Shown: piece after piece, positions 20,168 to 24,141 of the stretch
Layout: every line of letters begins with the position of its first letter
How positions within the stretch are numbered: the stretch's first letter is position 1
Assembly: GCA_018398765.1 (NCBI GenBank)
Contig: JAHBMJ010005183.1
Location: 48,556 to 72,696, forward strand
Origin: Chromera velia
Taxonomy: Eukaryota > Sar > Chromeraceae
Reading direction: 5' to 3'
Length of the DNA: 24,141 bases
Program-made: the position numbers and the translations under genes
The notes under the pieces: generated by a model
What the model saw: only the letters and a program-made list of their open reading frames with translations
The model's database searches: none
Told to the model about the DNA's origin: nothing

Positions 20168-22267
20168 CTAAAACAACATTGCCTCCCATTCTTTCACAAT
20201 AGGCTGGCCCCGCATGATGCTGAATTCCCAATCACCATCTCTGTCCCCTCCATGCGCCACTCTACACGCGACGGGGGGTAAGACCTCAAACAGCCTATAC
20301 CCTACTCTAAATCTCTCCATAACCCTGCTCTTTACGCCCTGTCTCCTCCATGAATCTCCCACGGCTCGCGGCACCAATAGTATGCGCGGCTCAAGAGCCG
20401 TTGTGGCTGCCTTCATCGCCGACTGATATTCGTCCCCCGCGGGTGCGTGTACCTCAACGCCTTCCACCCCCTTCTCTTTTGTCCCCCTAACTGCACTAAC
20501 CTCCCTTCCTAGTGCTCTGCTTGCCTGGTGACTTAGTCCTTTTAACACTCGATCTGTCACCTTTTCTTTCCTGTGAACATCTCCACTCATCCGAGACAGA
20601 CTGTCTGCCTCTGTGTTCTCGGCGCCTGGGATGTGCACTGCCACGACCTCCACCTTTGCCTTCCTTTCAATCGTTTGAATCTCTTCTACAATATCTCCCA
20701 AGGCCGCGGCTGCGCTGTGACGGTTGTTAATAATCCTCACTGTCACGCTGTTATCTGAGCGGACCACAATCCTCCCATTCTCGCTCCCTGCCCCTAATTT
20801 TGTAAATGCCTGCAAGCATCGTACCACCGTCTTTGCCTCTCTCCAGTTAGACAAGCATACTGCTTGCTTTCCTGACCATCTCCACCAAATAGGGTTGCCT
20901 TTCCACACACCACCTCCCCCTGTCCCCGCCGTATCCCCTGTGATCACGGCTACCCCTCGGGGGATATCTTTCCATGACGCTACCCAATCTGCTTCCCACA
21001 CATCTAGACAGCTGGTGGGCGTCACATATAACTGCCTAACTGGTCTTTTTTTAACTGCGGACTTCCACCAATTCAATGACCTTACCATCTCTTTGCTCAG
21101 CTTTAACCCTCCTTTTTTCCATTTCCTCTATTCCATCTTTGACGTTGGCTGTACCGCTGGCGAGAACGCCCGCCAAAACGGGGCCAGTTTTTGCCCTCCG
21201 TGTCTCACAATAAGTCTCAGATGGTTCAGCAGACCCACTGTCTGAAGCCCTTGGGCAATGGTCGCTTTTCCTTCCCCTGCTGCCTGCATCAGCTCAGCAA
21301 TTCTTTTTAGGGCCTTCTCCGTCTTACGCGGGGAGATATAGAAAAACAATCTTTTCGTGTTTATACCAATTCCGGTGAACTCCAACGCCTGCGTTGGTTC
21401 AACGGTTTTCGATTCTTTCACTTTCCATCCCATCTGTGCCAAGATTCTAAGTGCAAGCTACAGGGCCTCTTTTGCTTCTTTCTCTGTGCTTGCTGTTATT
21501 AGAAAATCATCGATATAATTCAGTGACCGAATCGTTGCTGTGTGCATGCCAAACCGTTTGAACACTCTCTGGATGTGCTCCATTGTACCTTGAAAAATAA
21601 ACGGAGCGACTTTCAGGCCGAAACACATCACTCTGTAGCGATAGAAGGACTGGGTCGCTGGGTTGAAAAACCCTAGCAAATCGACATGCTCTGGGTGAAT
21701 CTTGATGTGAAAGTACCCATCCTGCAAATCCAACTTTGCCATATGTTCTTCTGGGCGCAACAGCCTCAACGCATGACGTACTGTTGGTAGCCCCATCACT
21801 GTGTCTCTTGTCGCTTTGTTTACCCCGGACGCTGTCATATCTATAATGATACGTGGCTTGTCCAATTCTGGCTTAGGTACTGCTCCCAAGGGAAACACAA
21901 TATGGGGTTGTTTCGTCACTCTTTCAATAAATCCTTCCTTCTCTAGGCGATCAAATTCCTGACCCACTTTCTCTTCCCACTCTACGAGTGAGGAGTAATT
22001 TTCTATTTGAAAGCTTGGGGGCCAGTATTCTAGCAGAAGTTTCACACCTTCTTCTAACTGCTCTACTAGCCTGCCATCCATCCCAAACTCTTTCATTCTC
22101 TCACAATTAGGCTGTAACCCCTTTGCCCAGCGTTCGGGTGTCACCCAACCTGGCGGTAGCTCCACTTGCGGTTTTGGAATGCTCCATTCTTCCAGTGGCA
22201 GCGGCCACTTAGATTTTAGTGGTGGCAGTGGCTTGCCCCCTCCCTCCAGTCCGTGACCTGCATGCAA
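20168..22267 (-). CDS. Reverse transcriptase-RNase H of the retrotransposon, with two internal TAG codons
   Basis: A single frame of ~699 codons from ATG 22267 to TAG 20170-20168, broken only by TAG at 21460-21458 and 21130-21128. RT motifs by residue: VPKPELDKPRIIIDM (130-144), LDLQDGYF with the first catalytic Asp (179-186), FGLKVAPFIFQ (216-226), YIDD (251-254). The first TAG lies 15 codons after YIDD; the thumb continues as FTGIGI and GLLNHLR. RNase H: Asp in TGDTAGTGGGG (~445), Glu in NWREAK (~477), Asp in RSDNSV (~505), Asp in NTEADSLSR (~555), a complete DEDD set. It copies element RNA into DNA and degrades the RNA strand. The first ~60 residues are Pro-rich; no methyltransferase domain follows. 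Apart from the two TAGs it is open and the catalytic residues are kept. Confidence 0.9.
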
Positions 22268-22323
22268 AATTTTTGTATATTTAGATTCACTAATTTCGTA
22301 CTACAATCTCTAGAAGCCGCTAA

Positions 22324-22370
22324 ATCGACTTGACCAGTCACTAGTCTCGATCGACTTGACCAGCCACTAG
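22324..22370 (+). repeat. Two 21-bp tandem copies, 26-bp period
   Basis: ATCGACTTGACCAGTCACTAG at 22324-22344 recurs at 22350-22370 with one T/C change. It lies 57 nt upstream of the RT start codon, so it is in the leader or at the 5' end of the retrotransposon. Confidence 0.8.
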
Positions 22371-22791
22371 CCTTCATTTTTCCGCTGCCGCGCTACCTTT
22401 CTAAGGCTTTTTTCTAGTCTGTTCTAGACTTATTTTTTTCTCTCCCCATCCTAGTGAGTGTTCCCTATACTTTGTTTCATGTACTTCATCCCCTTATTTT
22501 CAGTCAGCGTTTTCCGCATACTCACCTATGGAGCCAGCTCACGGACCCCAACACTTCTAGCATGCTTGATACACCAGCTCTAGACGGCCTTCCCTTAATT
22601 CTGCAACTCATCTACGCAATTCTCACAAATCAGACTACTGTGCGTCCCTCTATTTCGTCCTCCAGACAACATGGAATCATAAAACAGCATATATATATGT
22701 ATATATACATCCATACATCCACCATCATCCACAATCATCCACCTGACTTAATTTCTGTCGTATTTATCGATAATATCTTTTTCTGCCTGCA

Positions 22792-22912
22792 GTGCATGCA
22801 TGATGTGCGGTGACGACGCTCAAATATGCCCGCATCGCGCCCGCGCGTGGCTCAAGGCTCTGCATATATATGCAAGCGCCGGCCGCCATGCATGCACGTA
22901 AAGCATGCATGC
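22792..22912. promoter_or_regulatory. TGCATGCA palindrome cluster
   Basis: TGCATGCAT at 22792-22800, TGCATATATATGCA at 22861-22874, ATGCATGCA at 22888-22896 and GCATGCATGC at 22903-22912. The dense clustering about 430-550 nt upstream of the first right-edge ORF resembles the divergent promoter. Role inferred from similarity to AP2-type sites known in apicomplexans. Confidence 0.4.
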
Positions 22913-23346
22913 TCAAATGTATTAAATACTAGCTATAGCTTGCGCGGATGGCCGGACGTCGATCGAAGCAATTAAATAGGTAATCTTACTTATAAAGCGA
23001 CATTTTTGAGCTTGGATGGGACAGTGTGACTGTAGACGGATGGGTGCCTGACCTGGCCATGCGTACATATGCGTGCGTGCGTCATAGAACATTGCACATG
23101 CATGCAGTCGCATGGATAACAATCTATTGCCACCGTCTCTCTCTGTTCTTTTCTTTTTCTCCACCAATCTCAAATGAAAAGTGGCACAGAAGCTACGACA
23201 TTCAAAACGAAGACCAGATCTGAGATCGTGATAATTTTCCGATGCGATTCGTACTGTTTTCAGGCTAAAATGGCAATATTTTTTATCTTTTCATTTCTGT
23301 TTGGCGTGTAGAAAAGCCTGGAGCAGGGAGGCGGCTACGCCGCCAG

Positions 23347-23856
23347 ATGATGGCTCGTCCTCTACCTCCTTTACTCTATGAAAGTTGGCAGCGGGTAAGT
23401 GCAGGAACATGTGACTGGGTAGAGAGGGAAAAAGTTGAACGCGTTTTGAGAGAAAGAGATGTAGAAGTGGGAAGCCAGAAGGTAGTCCGAGACAATCACG
23501 TAAATTATGTGTTGCTGGGAGTGACGTTGCCTGGAGAAACTCTCCGGATATGGTGTGGAACGGAAACGGCAGGCCCACGGGATGGAAGAAAGAAAGCTAA
23601 ACAGATTGCTGCTGCTCGCGTGTTCGGTTTAGGAAAACCGAAAGGTTTTTTCTTTCATTTCTCGTCAGAGCCAGGGAAAGGGACGCCGTGGCTGTCTTGT
23701 TTAGATAGAAGCAGCATGAGGGTGTATGTGGTGGATATTGTGAAATCACAGACGGTCTCCTACGAAGTGGAGGCTGATTTCACAGGTGTTCTTTATGCAA
23801 TAGAATATGCGAGAGGGCGGATTATGAAATGGATCCGTCCTTTCAAGAAAATCTAA
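23347..23856 (+). CDS. Unrecognised 169-aa protein with a dsRNA-binding-like segment
   Basis: Uninterrupted ORF, ATG 23347 (a second ATG follows at once), TAA 23854-23856. Residues ~50-96 read as a Tyr-starting beta strand (VNYVLLGV), LPGETLRIWCG, then GRKKAKQIAAARVFG. This matches the last part of a double-stranded-RNA-binding domain, where a KKxAKxxAA helix touches RNA. The preceding ~45 residues are helical and charged (EREKVERVLRERDVEV). The C-terminal ~65 residues (MRVYVVDIVKSQ..., VLYAIEYARGRIMKW) are not recognised. The frame is open upstream to ~23267, and GTGTAG/A at 23311 looks like a splice acceptor, so an upstream exon is possible. A consensus-like donor GTAAGT lies at 23395 inside the ORF. 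It is followed 30 nt later by a second ORF on the same strand. Confidence 0.55.
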   Translation: MMARPLPPLLYESWQRVSAGTCDWVEREKVERVLRERDVEVGSQKVVRDNHVNYVLLGVTLPGETLRIWCGTETAGPRDGRKKAKQIAAARVFGLGKPKGFFFHFSSEPGKGTPWLSCLDRSSMRVYVVDIVKSQTVSYEVEADFTGVLYAIEYARGRIMKWIRPFKKI

Positions 23857-23886
23857 GTGCGGGGCGCATTCATAGGAAGGGGGGAG

Positions 23887-24141
23887 ATGGAGAAGCTAGA
23901 AGAAGAGACCATGAAAGGTCTCGTTTTTATCTATGGGTCCGAGTGGAAGGCTCGGATGGTCGATGAGGACGGAACATGGCTCTATGGATTGCCTCTGTTG
24001 TGGGCACATGTGTGTGGCCGCTGTTTTTGTTGTGGGGGGTGTGTAAAAGAGTGTGGCGGTGCAAGAAGTTGTTCGGTTGTTCTTCCCCCTTTGCCTCCCC
24101 GTAGAGGCGTTGGACGGCCTCGCAATGCATGTGACATCTGC
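23887..24141 (+). CDS. Cysteine-rich ORF, open at the window edge
   Basis: ATG 23887 opens a frame of 85 codons that runs off the window without a stop. It starts MEKLEEETMKGLVFIYGSEW, then a WLYGLPLLWAH segment, then a cysteine cluster HVCGRCFCCGGCVKECGG, a Pro/Arg-rich stretch (LPPLPPRRGVGRPR) and NACDIC at the edge. The CxxC pairs suggest zinc or other metal binding. Thirty nt separate it from the stop of the previous ORF, so the two may be co-transcribed or be exons or ORFs of one mobile unit. No family is recognised. Confidence 0.4.
   Translation, partial: MEKLEEETMKGLVFIYGSEWKARMVDEDGTWLYGLPLLWAHVCGRCFCCGGCVKECGGARSCSVVLPPLPPRRGVGRPRNACDIC

Larger units (their letters stand above)
17240..22370 (-). 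mobile_element. DIRS/PAT-type tyrosine-recombinase retrotransposon (approximate limits)
   Basis: Order on the - strand: RT then RNase H in one frame (22267-20168), an AT-rich spacer, a tyrosine recombinase frame (~19831-18770), then the 3' repeat complex. RT, RNase H and a YR in place of a DDE integrase, with no LTRs, defines the DIRS order. Known members integrate a circular DNA intermediate through the YR and carry either inverted ends with an internal complementary region (DIRS) or split direct repeats (PAT, Ngaro). Here both repeat kinds occur at the 3' side. No copy of either repeat is seen upstream of the RT, so the 5' end is missing, lies unrecognised in 22268-22800, or the repeats belong partly to another element. 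No gag frame is visible. Confidence 0.8.
22268..23346. other. Non-coding region between the retrotransposon and the right-edge ORFs
   Basis: 22268-22450 should include the element's 5' leader. 22690-22745 has TATATATG and ATCCACAATC-like short repeats. 22792-22912 is a cluster of TGCATGCA palindromes and TGCATATATATGCA in a GC-rich setting, like the divergent promoter at 8555-8628, and may be the promoter of the ORF pair starting at 23347. A 45-codon ORF (23174-23311) ends in a hydrophobic stretch (MAIFFIFSFLFGV); it may be an upstream ORF or chance. Confidence 0.45.

Noticed and set aside
19600-21245. + strand ORFs of 173-186 codons
   Set aside because: Antisense shadows of the recombinase and RT-RNase H frames, whose motifs are clear on the - strand.

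Overview
The window is nuclear DNA from an intron-rich unicellular eukaryote. Short exons (26-240 nt) are separated by introns of roughly 40-750 nt with GT..(Y)nGCAG borders. Simple-sequence arrays are dense, palindromic TGCATGCA words sit in gene-proximal DNA, and a tyrosine-recombinase (YR) retrotransposon is present. My best guess is a microalgal alveolate of the chromerid type (Chromera-like). That is inference; no marker in the window fixes the taxon.

Left two thirds, host genes. (1) The 3' end of a + strand gene enters from the left edge and stops at 380. (2) A long - strand gene runs from a signal-peptide ATG at 8233 down to a probable stop near 1442. It has about 18-20 exons and encodes a secreted protein I do not recognise; most exon junctions keep phase, three do not resolve. 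(3) Divergent from it, a + strand gene runs 8947-13311 in 11 exons, all phase-consistent, and encodes 350 residues: a small beta-rich N-terminus, a Dpy-30/RIIa-like docking helix pair, and an acidic Glu/Lys tail with a repeated TEEQE..EEAG-aromatic module. The 713-bp region between genes 2 and 3 looks like a bidirectional promoter. Many 5' splice sites of gene 2 are themselves tandem GTCA microsatellites.

Middle. 13312-15556 is gene-poor, including an AT-rich kilobase. 15557-17246 (-) is a broken or partly spliced gene ending in a clear MYND zinc finger. Its 5' side stops at the edge of a large inverted repeat.

Right third. A DIRS/PAT-type YR retrotransposon lies on the - strand: reverse transcriptase plus RNase H at 22267-20168, YR at about 19831-18770, and a 3' terminal complex at 18447-17240 with a 105-bp direct repeat interleaved with a ~380-bp inverted repeat. 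All four in-frame interruptions and both terminal stops in its two long frames are TAG; catalytic residues are otherwise intact. No gag-like frame is visible.

Right edge (+). Two closely spaced unspliced ORFs (23347-23856 and 23887 to beyond the window) form a compact unit unlike the spliced genes on the left. The first has a dsRNA-binding-like segment; the second is cysteine-rich and open at the edge. Together with the retrotransposon's amber stops and mixed repeat ends, this is where undescribed biology is most likely.
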